Positions 35,115 to 43,920 of a stretch of DNA of 64,000 nucleotides are shown one piece after another. Origin of the DNA: DASZIT01 sp963770635 (GTDB taxonomy: Bacteria; Actinomycetota; Acidimicrobiia; Acidimicrobiales; RAAP-2); NCBI GenBank assembly GCA_963770635.1, contig CAVYQI010000006.1, positions 558,001-622,000 on the forward strand. Direction: 5' to 3'. The translations under genes were made by a program, and so were the position numbers. Every line of letters starts with the position of its first letter. Position 1 is the stretch's first letter. The notes beneath the pieces are model-generated. The model ran no database searches, was not told the origin of the DNA, and saw only the letters and a list, made by a program, of their open reading frames with translations.

Positions 35115-37447
35115 CTAGGACGCGGGACCGGCGGGCGACCTGTCGGCCATGACGTGCACCCGGGCCCGCTCCAACCGCACCACCACCGCCTTGGAAGTCG
35201 GGGTGTTGCTCTTCTCCGCAGTGCTGTCCAGGGGGACCAGGCCGTTGGCTTCCGGGAAGTAGGCGGCCGCGCAACCCTGGGCGGTCGGGAACGACACCAC
35301 CCGGAACTGCTCGACCACCCGGTCCACCCCGTCGCTCCATTCGCTGTGGAGATCGACGCACTCGCCGTCGGCGATGCCGAGCTCAGCGAGGTCGTCGGGA
35401 TTGACGAACACCACCCGCCGGCCGTTCCGTATGCCGCGGTAGCGGTCGTTGAGGCCGTAGATGGTGGTGTTGAACTGATGGTGACTGCGGATGGTCTGGA
35501 GGAGCAGGCGTCCCGGTGGGCAGGTCAGCGGTTCGAGGGCATTGACGGTGAGGTGGGCTTTGCCGGTGTCCGTATCGAAGCGCCGGTCGTCCCGGGCCGG
35601 GTGGTAGAGCACGAACCCTCCGTCGGCCCGGATGCGGGTGTTGTAGTCCTGGTGACCGGGAACGGTCCGGGAGATGTGATCCCGGATGACGTCGTAGTCC
35701 CGGGCCATGCCCATCCAGTCAACCGCCACCCGGTTGCCGAGCGTTGCCTGGGCCAGGCGGCAGACGATGGCGACTTCACTGAGCAGCTGGGGGCTGGCCG
35801 GCTGGAGGCGACCGGTGGAGGGATGCACCATGCAGACGGTGTCCTCGACGCTGACGAACTGGGGCCCGCTCCCCTGCACGTCGATCTCCGTCCGGCCCAG
35901 GGTGGGCAGGATCATCGCGCGCTCCCCGGTGACGACGTGGGACCGGTTGAGCTTGGTGGAGACCTGCACCGTCAGCCGGGTGCCGCGGATGGCGGCTTCT
36001 GCGACCGACGTGTCCGACACCGCGCCGATGAAGTTCCCACCCAGGCCGAGGAACACCCGAACATCCCCGTCGCGCATCCGCCGGATCGAGTCCACCACGT
36101 CGAAGCCGTCCTCCCTCGGCATCGGGACGCCGAACTCCGCCTCCAGCGCATCGAGGAACTCCGGCTTGGGTGACTCCCAGATCCCCATGGTCCGGTCGCC
36201 CTGGACGTTGCTGTGCCCGCGGACCGGACAGGCGCCGGCGCCGGGCCGGCCGATGTTGCCCCGCAGCAGCAGCAGATTGACGATCTCGGCGATGGTGGGC
36301 ACCGCCTTGCGGTGCTGGGTGAGGCCCATGGCCCAGCAGACGATGACCCGTTCGGCCCGGACATAGCGGTCGGCCAGGGCGTCGATCTCCGGTGCGGTCA
36401 ATCCGGTGGCGGCGAGCACCGCCGACGGGTCGAGGCCCCCCAGATGGGTCCGGAACGCCTCGAGGCCGTCGCAGTGCTCGTCGAGGAAGGCGTGATCGAG
36501 AACGGTGCCGGGGGCGGCATCCTCGGCGGCCAGCACCCGGGCCGACACCGCCTGGAGTAGCGCCATGTCCCCGCCCAGGCGGATCTGCAGAAACTGGTCG
36601 GCCATGGTGGTACCGGATCCAACGATCCCACTGACCTTTTGCGGATTCTTGAACCTCAGCAGCCCGGCTTCGGGAAGCGGGTTCACGGCGACGATGGTGG
36701 CGCCGGCGTGTTTGGCTTCCTCCAGGGCGGTGAGCATCCGAGGATGATTGGTCCCCGGGTTCTGACCCATGATGATGATCAGGTCCGCCCGCAGGAAATC
36801 TTCGTAGCTGACCGTCGATTTGCCGATGCCGATGGTCTCGGCCAGCGACACGCTGGTCGACTCGTGGCACATGTTCGAGCAGTCGGGCAGATTGTTGGTG
36901 CCGAAGGCCCGAACGAACAGCTGGTAGACGTAGGCGGCCTCGTTGCTGGTCCGACCGGAGGTGTAGAAGGTGGCCTGGTTCGGGAGCTCAGCGAATTGAG
37001 CTCGGAGGCCACCACGGCGAACGCCTCCTCCCAGCTGATCGGCCGGTAGTGATCGGACCCGGCCGGCTTGTAGACCGGCTCGACCAGCCGTCCCTGCTGG
37101 CCCATCCAGTACTCGCTCTGGCCTTCGAGGGCGGTGAGGCTGTGCTCGTCCCAGAACGAGGACGGGATCCGCCGGAGGTCCGCCTCCCAGGCCACCGCCA
37201 ACGCCCCGTTCTCGCAGAACTCGGCCTTCTTCCGATCCGGGGGGTCCGGCCAGGCACAGGACATGCAGTCGAACCCGCCCTTCTGGTTGATGGCCCGCAG
37301 GGTGACCGCGCTGCGGCGCAGGCCCATCTCCTGGTACGACTGCAGCAACGAGTAGGCCACACCGGGCACTCCGGCGGCCCAGGTCTCCGGCTTGCCGACG
37401 GTCAGTCCGTCTTCGGTGACGTCGTCCTTCCGGGGTTTACGCGGCAC
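35115..37447 (-). CDS. FdhF/YdeP-family molybdopterin oxidoreductase (frameshifted near 36983)
   Basis: A bis-molybdopterin oxidoreductase of about 776 residues, of the YdeP group often annotated as formate-dehydrogenase alpha subunit. The N-terminal part has GGFDCMSCAWPDPPDRKKAEFCENGA, where Cys residues might hold a cluster, and the main part has MCHESTSVSLAETIGIGKST, IIIMGQNPGTNHPRM, NIGRPGAGACPVRGHSNVQG and QTIRSHHQFNTTIYG. Two frames must be joined near 36982-36984 by adding one C to a CCC run (NSLSSPNQATFYTSGRTSN). GTG 37447 follows GGGAGG. It is the last gene of DUF6457-mobA-moeA-fdhD, which supply and sulfurate its cofactor. Substrate (formate or other) is unproven. Confidence 0.88.
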
Positions 37448-37496
37448 GACCGCACCTCCCGCTCGGTCCGGGCCGGGCGATCGGGTGATGGCGCAT

Positions 37497-38348
37497 CTAG
37501 CTTGGCTCCCCGCCCGGTTCGGGAGACAACCGCTCATGACCGGTGTAGACGACCATCGAAGGATCCCGCAGGAAGCCGACCAGGGTCATGCCCGACTCCT
37601 CGGCCAGGTCGACGGCCAGCGACGACGGCGCCGAGACCGCGGCCAGCAGGGGCACCCCGGCCATCAGCGCCTTCTGGGTGAGCTCGAACGATGCCCGGCC
37701 CGACACCATCAGCACGGTGCCGCGGAGGGGCAGCCGGCCCTCGCGGAACGCCCAGCCGATCACCTTGTCGACCGCGTTGTGCCGACCGACGTCCTCTCGT
37801 AGGACCAGCAATTCGCCGGGCTCCCCCTCGAACAGCGCGGCGGCGTGGAGGCCGCCGGTCTTCTCGAACATCTCCTGAGCCGCCCGCAGACGGCTCGGGA
37901 GGGACGCCAGCAGTCTCGGGGCGATCCGCAGCCGGTCGTCGCGGACGGAGAAGGTCGAACGGGTGCGGACCGCGTCGATGCTGGCCTTCCCACACAAGCC
38001 GCACGAACTGGTGGTGAAGAAGGCCCGGGCCAGGCTGGCATCGGGAGGGGCCACGCCCCGGCCCAGGGTGATGTCCAGCACGTTGTACCGATTCTCCTCG
38101 TCGGCGTCGGCCCCGGTGCAGTAGGTCATCCGGGCCAGCTGGCCGGGTCCGATGATCACCCCCTCGCTGACCAGGAATCCGGCCGCCAGGTCGAAGTCGG
38201 CGCCCGGGGTGCGCATGGTCACGGCCAACGAGCGGCCACCGACCCGGAGCTCGAGCGGTTCCTCGACGGCCAGCGCGTCGGGCCGGCGCACCGGCGGGGT
38301 CCCGACCCTCACCCGTTGCACCAGCCGGTTGGCGGCGACCGGGCTCAT
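37497..38348 (-). CDS. fdhD: FdhD, sulfurtransferase for formate dehydrogenase maturation
   Basis: A 283-residue FdhD protein, which moves sulfur from a cysteine desulfurase to the molybdenum cofactor of formate-dehydrogenase-type enzymes. The conserved loop TSSCGLCGKASID carries the essential CxxC cysteines, and EDVGRHNAVDKVIGWA, LMVSGRASFELTQKA and AVSAPSSLAVDLAE are family hallmarks. Its ATG overlaps the moeA stop by ATGA, and the FdhF-like target follows. This tight gene order argues that the downstream oxidoreductase needs a sulfurated Mo site. Confidence 0.95.
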   Translation of the reverse strand: MSPVAANRLVQRVRVGTPPVRRPDALAVEEPLELRVGGRSLAVTMRTPGADFDLAAGFLVSEGVIIGPGQLARMTYCTGADADEENRYNVLDITLGRGVAPPDASLARAFFTTSSCGLCGKASIDAVRTRSTFSVRDDRLRIAPRLLASLPSRLRAAQEMFEKTGGLHAAALFEGEPGELLVLREDVGRHNAVDKVIGWAFREGRLPLRGTVLMVSGRASFELTQKALMAGVPLLAAVSAPSSLAVDLAEESGMTLVGFLRDPSMVVYTGHERLSPEPGGEPS

Positions 38349-39655
38349 CGCACCCGGACGCCGGCTCGCCGCGGGTCCCAGCCCAGTTCCCAGCTCTCGT
38401 CCCGGTCCCCGGCCACACCCTCGGGGTCGAGCAGCCAGAGGTCGATGGGTTCACCCTCCCGGGCGCCGTCGCCGTCGCCGTCACCCAGGACGGCCAGGGC
38501 GTTGGCATCGGCCATGGCGCTCAGCCGGTGGCAATGGGAGCCCTCCACCGACGCCGCCCACACCACCCCGTCACCACCCCGGGTGGCCGTCACCGGTCGA
38601 ACGTGCACCTTCCCGTCCGGCCGCCGCCGGAAATCATGGGCGGCCCGGCCGACGACCACCGGGCGATTGATCCGGCGGTGTCCGGCCAACCGGCGGAGTC
38701 CGGGGCGGGCGAAGAGCTCGAAGCTAACCATGGCCGAGACCGGATTGCCGGGAAGCCCGAACACCGGCACCTTGGTTTCGGCCAGGACGCCGGCCAGGGT
38801 CCCGAAGGCGAGGGGCTTCGCCGGCTTGATGGCCACCTGCATCGAGCGCATGTCCCCGCCAGCCAGTCCGCGTAACGCCAGCTTCACCAGATCGCGATCA
38901 CCGACGCTGACCCCACCGCTGACCACCAGGGCATCGCAGTCGCCGGCGCCGCCGGACAGCGCGGCGGTGATCGCCTCCATATCGTCACTGACGATCCCGA
39001 GGTCGACCGGCAGTCCGCCGGCCATGGCCACCTGGGCCAACAGGAGGTGGCGGTTCGAGTCCCGGATCCCGCCCGGGCCCAACGGGCCGGGGCCCTCATG
39101 GAGCTCATCCCCGGTGGACAGCACCCCGACCCGGGGTCGGGGATGCACCCTGACCCGTTGACGTCCCACGCTGGCCAGGACCCCGACCTGGACCGGCCCG
39201 ATCACCGATCCCGGCGCCAGCACCACGTCACCGGCCGACACGTCCTCGCCGGCGCGCCTGACGTTGGTACCTCTCGGCATCGGATGGACGATGACCACCG
39301 TGGTCCCGGCGGGGTCCGAACCGGCATGCTCGAGCATGCACACGGTGTCGGTCCCCGGAGGGATCGGCGCCCCGGTCATGACCCGGACTGCCTCCCCCGG
39401 TTGCACACGACGACCCGAGTGGCCACCCGCCATCACCTGGTCGGCGACGACCAGCCGGGCGGGAACGTCACCGATGGCGCCGGACCGGAAGGCGAAGCCG
39501 TCGACGGCCGAGTTGTCGAACGGCGGGACCGGGACGGTGGAGACGACGGTCTCGGCCAGCACGCAGCCGACGGCCTGGTCGATCCGGAGCTCCTGGGGAG
39601 CCAGCGGATGGCAACCGCCGAGGACGTAGTGGCGGGCTTCGTCGAGCGTGATCAT
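38345..39655 (-). CDS. moeA: MoeA, molybdopterin molybdenumtransferase
   Basis: A 436-residue MoeA that inserts molybdate into adenylated molybdopterin. The segments PVPPFDNSAVDGFAFRSG, GEAVRVMTGAPIPPGTDTV, GVLSTGDELHEGPG, IRDSNRHLLLAQ, DALVVSGGVSVGDRD and VFGLPGNPVSAMVSFELF are all diagnostic. ATG 39655 overlaps the mobA stop by ATGA; 3' end overlaps fdhD likewise. A GDGDGDG run near the C-terminus is a simple repeat. Confidence 0.95.
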   Translation of the reverse strand: MITLDEARHYVLGGCHPLAPQELRIDQAVGCVLAETVVSTVPVPPFDNSAVDGFAFRSGAIGDVPARLVVADQVMAGGHSGRRVQPGEAVRVMTGAPIPPGTDTVCMLEHAGSDPAGTTVVIVHPMPRGTNVRRAGEDVSAGDVVLAPGSVIGPVQVGVLASVGRQRVRVHPRPRVGVLSTGDELHEGPGPLGPGGIRDSNRHLLLAQVAMAGGLPVDLGIVSDDMEAITAALSGGAGDCDALVVSGGVSVGDRDLVKLALRGLAGGDMRSMQVAIKPAKPLAFGTLAGVLAETKVPVFGLPGNPVSAMVSFELFARPGLRRLAGHRRINRPVVVGRAAHDFRRRPDGKVHVRPVTATRGGDGVVWAASVEGSHCHRLSAMADANALAVLGDGDGDGAREGEPIDLWLLDPEGVAGDRDESWELGWDPRRAGVRVR

Positions 39656-40278
39656 CCCGCCCCTACGCTCCGGCCCCCCGAATCCGCCCTCGCCCCGCCG
39701 ATCTTCCAGGCGATCCCCAGCCGTTCGAAGTCCTCGGGAACATCGGTGTCGGTGAATGTCCGGGACGAGGCCGCCGCGCTCCACACCTCGTCGTCCACGA
39801 AGGCGATGTCCAAGGTCTCGTACATGGTCTTGAAGGCGCGATACCCAGATGCGAAGAGTTCAACCAGCCGGTCGAGGTCGCCGGCCGACCAGCGGGCACA
39901 CAGCGGTTGGGCCCGGCCCTCGACGACCGGTATCACCGTGGACTCGGTGGGCATCTCCGCCAACCAACGGAGAAGTCCCGTGGTCATGAGAGGTAGGTCG
40001 CAGGCCAGCACCAGGACCGGTTCACGGTGGCCGGCCGCGGTCAGGGCGCACCACCCGGCGGCCACCGCCCCGACCGGGCCCGAGCCGAGTGGCCCCTCGA
40101 GCACGTGGGGCAGGTGGCAATGGCTCGGGCCCACCTCCCACACCGGGTCGGCCACCGACGACAGGAGGGCAGCCGCCCGCGCCGCCGTCGATTGGCCGTC
40201 GACCCGGATCGAGGCCTTGTCAAAACCCATGCGCCGGCTCGCCCCTCCGGAAAGCAGCAACCCGGCCACCGCGCTCAT
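39652..40278 (-). CDS. mobA: MobA-type molybdenum cofactor guanylyltransferase
   Basis: A 208-residue nucleotidyltransferase that attaches GMP to molybdopterin, giving the MGD cofactor needed by FdhF-type enzymes. GLLLSGGASRRMGFDKASI at the N-terminus is the nucleotide-binding signature, and VLACDLPLMTTGLL contains the metal-binding Asp. The first half is typical of MobA while the C-terminus (DTDVPEDFERLGI) also fits. ATG 40278 overlaps the stop of the DUF6457 gene. Confidence 0.92.
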   Translation of the reverse strand: MSAVAGLLLSGGASRRMGFDKASIRVDGQSTAARAAALLSSVADPVWEVGPSHCHLPHVLEGPLGSGPVGAVAAGWCALTAAGHREPVLVLACDLPLMTTGLLRWLAEMPTESTVIPVVEGRAQPLCARWSAGDLDRLVELFASGYRAFKTMYETLDIAFVDDEVWSAAASSRTFTDTDVPEDFERLGIAWKIGGARADSGGRSVGAG

Positions 40279-40499
40279 GACGGGGACTGGGAGAGCTCTC
40301 GAGCCAGTTCGAGCGCCCGCTCCGGGGTGATACCGGCGCGTGCGGTCAGCCAGCAGCTGATGGGGGCGGCCGTGCGCTCTGACGTGTGGGCGGCCACCCC
40401 GGCCAGCGACAGCAGCGTCTCGATTTCGGCTTCGGACGGAGGGTCGACACCCAGCTTGGCCGCGAAGGCCCGGAGCCACTGCGGAGCATCCATCTCCAT
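40275..40499 (-). CDS. DUF6457 protein, first gene of the molybdenum operon
   Basis: A 74-residue protein beginning MEMDAPQWLRAF, with the helical pattern AFAAKLGVDPPSEAEIETLL and AAPISCWLTARAGI seen in the small actinobacterial DUF6457 family, often found next to or fused to MobA. Function is unknown; a role in molybdenum cofactor guanylation is suggested by context only. The stop overlaps mobA by ATGA. It is divergent from the thiolase gene, with 143 bases between. Confidence 0.78.
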   Translation of the reverse strand: MEMDAPQWLRAFAAKLGVDPPSEAEIETLLSLAGVAAHTSERTAAPISCWLTARAGITPERALELARELSQSPS

Positions 40500-40642
40500 G
40501 CGATCGATGATAGTGACCACTTTTCGCAGGTGGGGAGGCCGCCCGGACGGCTCGGTCGGATCCGCCCCGAAGACGTACGGATACACCACCGCCGCAGTTA
40601 TGGTGAGTCCAGCGCCGGGGGACCCACGAAAGGGACGGTGAC

Positions 40643-41884
40643 ATGGCAACCAACGCATTCATTCTCGGTGGGGTACGGACCCCGGTTGGGCGCTATGGAG
40701 GCTCCCTCTCCCACATCCGCACCGACGACCTTCTCGGCCAGACCATGGTGGCGGCCTGCGAGCGCGTCGGCGTCCCCCTCGACCGCATCGACGACATCGC
40801 CGCCGGCTGCGTGAACCCGGCCCACGAGGGCATGGGCGACATCGCCCGCTGGGCGGCGCTGTCGGCCGGGTTTCCCGACTCGGTGCCGGCGGTGACCATC
40901 AACCGCTTCTGCGCCTCCTCCCTCAGCTGCACCATCCAGACCGCCCACGGGATCCGCAGCGACGAGATCAACGTCGGGCTGGCCGGCGGGGTCGAGTCGA
41001 TGTCCCGATCGGGATGGGCGTACATGAAAGGCGACGCCCCGTTCATGCCCCGGGGGCCGATCTTCATGCTCGACACCATGTGGGCCGGGGCCGGTGGTCC
41101 GCCCAACCCGTCGCTGCTGGCTCGCAACGCCTACATCTCCATGATCGAGACCGCCCAGAACGTCGCCGACAAGTACGGGCTCAGCCGCGAGGAGATCGAC
41201 GCCTTCGCCCTCCGGTCGAACCTCCACGCCGCCGCCGCCCGTGACTCGGGCCGGCTGGCCAAGGAGATCCATCCGGTCGAGATCCCCGGCACCCGCAAGG
41301 TGCCGGGCTTCACCTTCAAGGACGACGAGATGATCAGAGGCGACACCACCGCCGAAGCCCTGGCCGCCCTCCCGGCCCAGCCGAACACCACCCAGATGAC
41401 CGCCGGGAATTCGTCGGCGCTCAGCGACGGGGCCAGCGCGGTGGTGCTGGCCAGCGGAGAGGCTGCCGACGAGCTCGGCGTCGAGCCGCTGGCCCGGGTG
41501 ATGGCTTCGGCCACCTACGCCCTCGACCCCCAGATCATGGGGATCGCTCCCGCCTACGCGATGCCGAAGGCGCTGGACCGGGCCGGGCTGGCCCCCGAGG
41601 ACATCGGCGTATGGGAGGTCCATGAGGCGTTCGCCGCCCAGGCCCTCGGGGTGCTGCACGAGCTTCCCAAGCAGCTCAACGGCTTCGAGGTCCCCGACGA
41701 CAAGCTCAACCCGAATGGGGGGGCGGTGGCCATCGGCCATCCGTTCGGTTCGTCCGGCACCCGCTACGTCCTGACCCTGGCCACCGAGCTCCGGGAGCGC
41801 CGGGCCCGCTACGGCATCCTCGGGGTGTGCGTCGGCTCCGGCCAGGGGGTCGCCCTGGTGCTGGAAAACCCGCAGGCCGCCTAG
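40643..41884 (+). CDS. Thiolase (acetyl-CoA C-acyltransferase)
   Basis: A 413-residue thiolase. The nucleophilic Cys is in INRFCASSLS, the acid/base residues in NPNGGAVAIGHPFGSSG and GILGVCVGSGQGVALV, and the N-terminus FILGGVRTPVGRYGG is normal. It could act in fatty acid beta-oxidation or in condensation. Substrate chain length cannot be predicted. The ATG at 40643 has AAGGGACGGTGAC upstream. It is followed after two bases by the sulfite-oxidase-like gene, though a functional link is not obvious. Confidence 0.95.
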   Translation: MATNAFILGGVRTPVGRYGGSLSHIRTDDLLGQTMVAACERVGVPLDRIDDIAAGCVNPAHEGMGDIARWAALSAGFPDSVPAVTINRFCASSLSCTIQTAHGIRSDEINVGLAGGVESMSRSGWAYMKGDAPFMPRGPIFMLDTMWAGAGGPPNPSLLARNAYISMIETAQNVADKYGLSREEIDAFALRSNLHAAAARDSGRLAKEIHPVEIPGTRKVPGFTFKDDEMIRGDTTAEALAALPAQPNTTQMTAGNSSALSDGASAVVLASGEAADELGVEPLARVMASATYALDPQIMGIAPAYAMPKALDRAGLAPEDIGVWEVHEAFAAQALGVLHELPKQLNGFEVPDDKLNPNGGAVAIGHPFGSSGTRYVLTLATELRERRARYGILGVCVGSGQGVALVLENPQAA

Positions 41885-41886
41885 CT

Positions 41887-42492
41887 GTGAACTTCACCCG
41901 AGGGTTCCGCAGCCGGGGTCCCCGCGACCCGCGCCTCCCGCCGGGCCAGTACGACGTCGGCTCCGACTGGCCGGTGCTGACCGCCGAAGGCCACCCCGAA
42001 GCTCGCCACCGACACCTGGACCTTCTCGGTCAAGGGACTGGTCGAGGAGCCGATGACCTGGACCTGGGACGAGATCCGGGCGCTGCCGGCGTCGACCTAC
42101 AACGGGGACATCCACTGCGTCACCACCTGGTCGAAGCTCGGGGTCACCTTCTCGCGGCGTGTCGGTCGACACACTGCTGGCCGCCGCCCGGCCGCTCCCG
42201 TCGGCCACCCACGTGATGGCCGAGTCCCACACCGGGTACACCACCAACCTGCCCCTGGCCGACGTCACCGGCGGCCAGGCGTGGGTGGTGTGGGACTTCG
42301 AGGGCGAGCCCCTGGCCCGCCAGCACGGGGGCCCGGCCCGGCTGCTCGTCCCCCACCTCTACTTCTGGAAGAGCGCCAAGTGGGTCTCGGGGCTCGAACC
42401 TGCTCGACCACGACGAACCGGGATTCTGGGAGCGCAACGGCTACCACGACCGCGGCGACCCCTGGCTCGAGCAGCGCTACCAAGGTGACTGA
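41887..42492 (+). CDS. Sulfite-oxidase-like molybdopterin oxidoreductase (three frameshifts)
   Basis: A molybdopterin oxidoreductase of about 200 residues of the YuiH/MsrP-like sulfite oxidase fold. Conserved segments appear in successive frames: DWPVLTAE; TPKLATDTWTFSVKGLV with the Mo-ligand Cys in DIHCVTTWS; GVSVDTLLAAARPL through KSAKWVSGL; and LLDHDEPGFWERNGYHDRGD. Three single extra bases (about 41989, 42155 and 42396) are needed to explain the breaks. GTG 41887 starts it. The stop overlaps the start of the flavin reductase gene, a conserved pair in actinobacteria that probably supplies electrons. Either decayed or mis-sequenced. Confidence 0.82.
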
Positions 42493-43226
42493 GCCGGAGG
42501 CGACTGAGGCGTCCCCGCCGGTCCCTCGCCCGAGCAAGTGGCAGCCGGCCACAGTGGTGGAGGTCCGAACCGAGACGTCGACGGCCAAGACCTTCCGGCT
42601 GGAGCTGGACCGGACCGCCGACTACCTCGCCGGCCAGCACTACGTCGTTGCGGCTCTGACCGCCCCCGACGGGTACACCGCCTCGCGGTCCTATTCGGTC
42701 GCCTCCGCCCCCGACGGCTCGAAGGAGATCGAGCTGACGGTCGAGCGTCTGGAAGACGGCGAGGTCTCGACCTTCCTCCACGACGAGGTGGTGGTCGGGC
42801 GACGACCTCGAGGTGCGGGGCCCGATCGGCGGTTGGTTCGTGTGGCGGGGCGACACCCCGGCCGTGCTGATCGGGGGCGGGTCGGGCGTCGTCCCGCTGA
42901 TGGCCATGCTGCGCCTCGCCCGCCGCGCCGGCCGCTCCGACCTGGTGCGCCTGGTCGTGTCCGTCCGCGCCCCCGAGGACCTGTACTACGCCGACGAGAT
43001 CCCCGGCCCGGAGACCACCGTCGTCTACACCCGCCGGGCTCCCGCGGGCTCGCCCCGGCCGGCCGGCCGGCTCAGCGAGGGCGACCTGCCGTCCCCGGTG
43101 TCGGCGGCCACCACCGCCTACGTGTGCGGGTCGTCCGGCTTCGCCGATGCCGCCACCGACCTCCTCCGGGGTGCCGGCGTGCCCGAGGAGCGGATCCGGG
43201 TGGAGCGGTTCGGCCCGACCCGATGA
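42485..43226 (+). CDS. Ferredoxin-reductase-type FAD/NAD oxidoreductase (frameshifted near 42798)
   Basis: An FNR-fold reductase of about 246 residues, the usual partner of the preceding sulfite-oxidase-like protein. The FAD-binding RSYSVASAP and GQHYVV segments are in the first frame; removing one G from GGG at 42797-42799 leads to DDLEVRGPIGGWFVW, then NAD-binding GGGSGVVPLMAMLRLA, and the terminal VCGSSGFADAATDLL. GTG 42485 overlaps the upstream stop by 8 bases. The reductase may feed electrons from NAD(P)H to the molybdoenzyme; direction and substrate are unknown. Confidence 0.85.
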
Positions 43227-43286
43227 TTCCGCGGACGTTCCACCGTCTACCCGTAGGACAAATGATCTGAAATGGAGCCTGGTGTG

Positions 43287-43898
43287 ATGAGCAACCCCAC
43301 CGACCGCGATCGGCAAGCCGCGGCCGCCGCCGAGTATCTGGCGCTGGCCGAACTGCTGGACACCCAGCCGGAAGCGGGGTGGGATACCCAGTCGCTCTGC
43401 GAGGGTTGGCGGGTGCGCGAGGTGGTCGCGCATATGACCATGCCGGCCCGCTACTCCCCGGAGCAATTCGGAGCCGAGCTCCAGGCGGCCGAAGGCGACT
43501 TCACCCGGTTTTCCAACACGGTCGCCAGCCGTGACGGGGCGTTGCCGGTCGGCGTCCTGGTCGCCGACCTGCGCGACGAGACGCTGCACAACTGGACTCC
43601 ACCCGGCGGGGGATCCACCGGGGCGCTCAACCACGCGGTGATCCACGGCCTCGACATCACCGTGCCCCTCGGCGTCGAGCGGCGCGCATCCGACCAGACC
43701 ATCCGAGTGGTGCTCGACGACCTCACCGAGGGTGGCACCCACGCCCACTTCGGCTTCGACCTCAGCGGGATCCAGCTGCAGTCGACCGACATCGACTGGA
43801 GCTACGGATCCGGGACCCCGATCCGCGGGGCGGCCGGCGACCTCGCGGCGTTCGTCTGCGGACGCACGCTTCCCGCCGGCCGGATCGACGGGATCTGA
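43287..43898 (+). CDS. Maleylpyruvate isomerase-family (DinB-like) protein
   Basis: A 203-residue protein of the DinB-like four-helix fold, TIGR03083-type, common in actinobacteria. The N-terminal LCEGWRVREVVAHMTMPARY includes the metal-binding His pattern of the family, and LNHAVIHGLDI contributes further His ligands. Members may act as thiol-dependent (mycothiol) isomerases or S-transferases, but most are uncharacterised. ATG 43287 has GGAG nine bases upstream; ATG 43272 would add five residues. The stop lies within a 20-bp tandem duplication. Confidence 0.82.
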   Translation: MSNPTDRDRQAAAAAEYLALAELLDTQPEAGWDTQSLCEGWRVREVVAHMTMPARYSPEQFGAELQAAEGDFTRFSNTVASRDGALPVGVLVADLRDETLHNWTPPGGGSTGALNHAVIHGLDITVPLGVERRASDQTIRVVLDDLTEGGTHAHFGFDLSGIQLQSTDIDWSYGSGTPIRGAAGDLAAFVCGRTLPAGRIDGI

Positions 43899-43920
43899 TC
43901 CGGATCGACGGGATCTGATC
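43881..43920. repeat. 20-bp perfect tandem duplication over a stop codon
   Basis: CGGATCGACGGGATCTGATC is repeated exactly twice, head to tail. The first copy contains the last codons and stop (ATC TGA) of the maleylpyruvate isomerase-like gene; the second copy is 3' flank and abuts the stop of the convergent oxidoreductase gene. It looks like a recent duplication or an assembly artefact. Confidence 0.9.
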
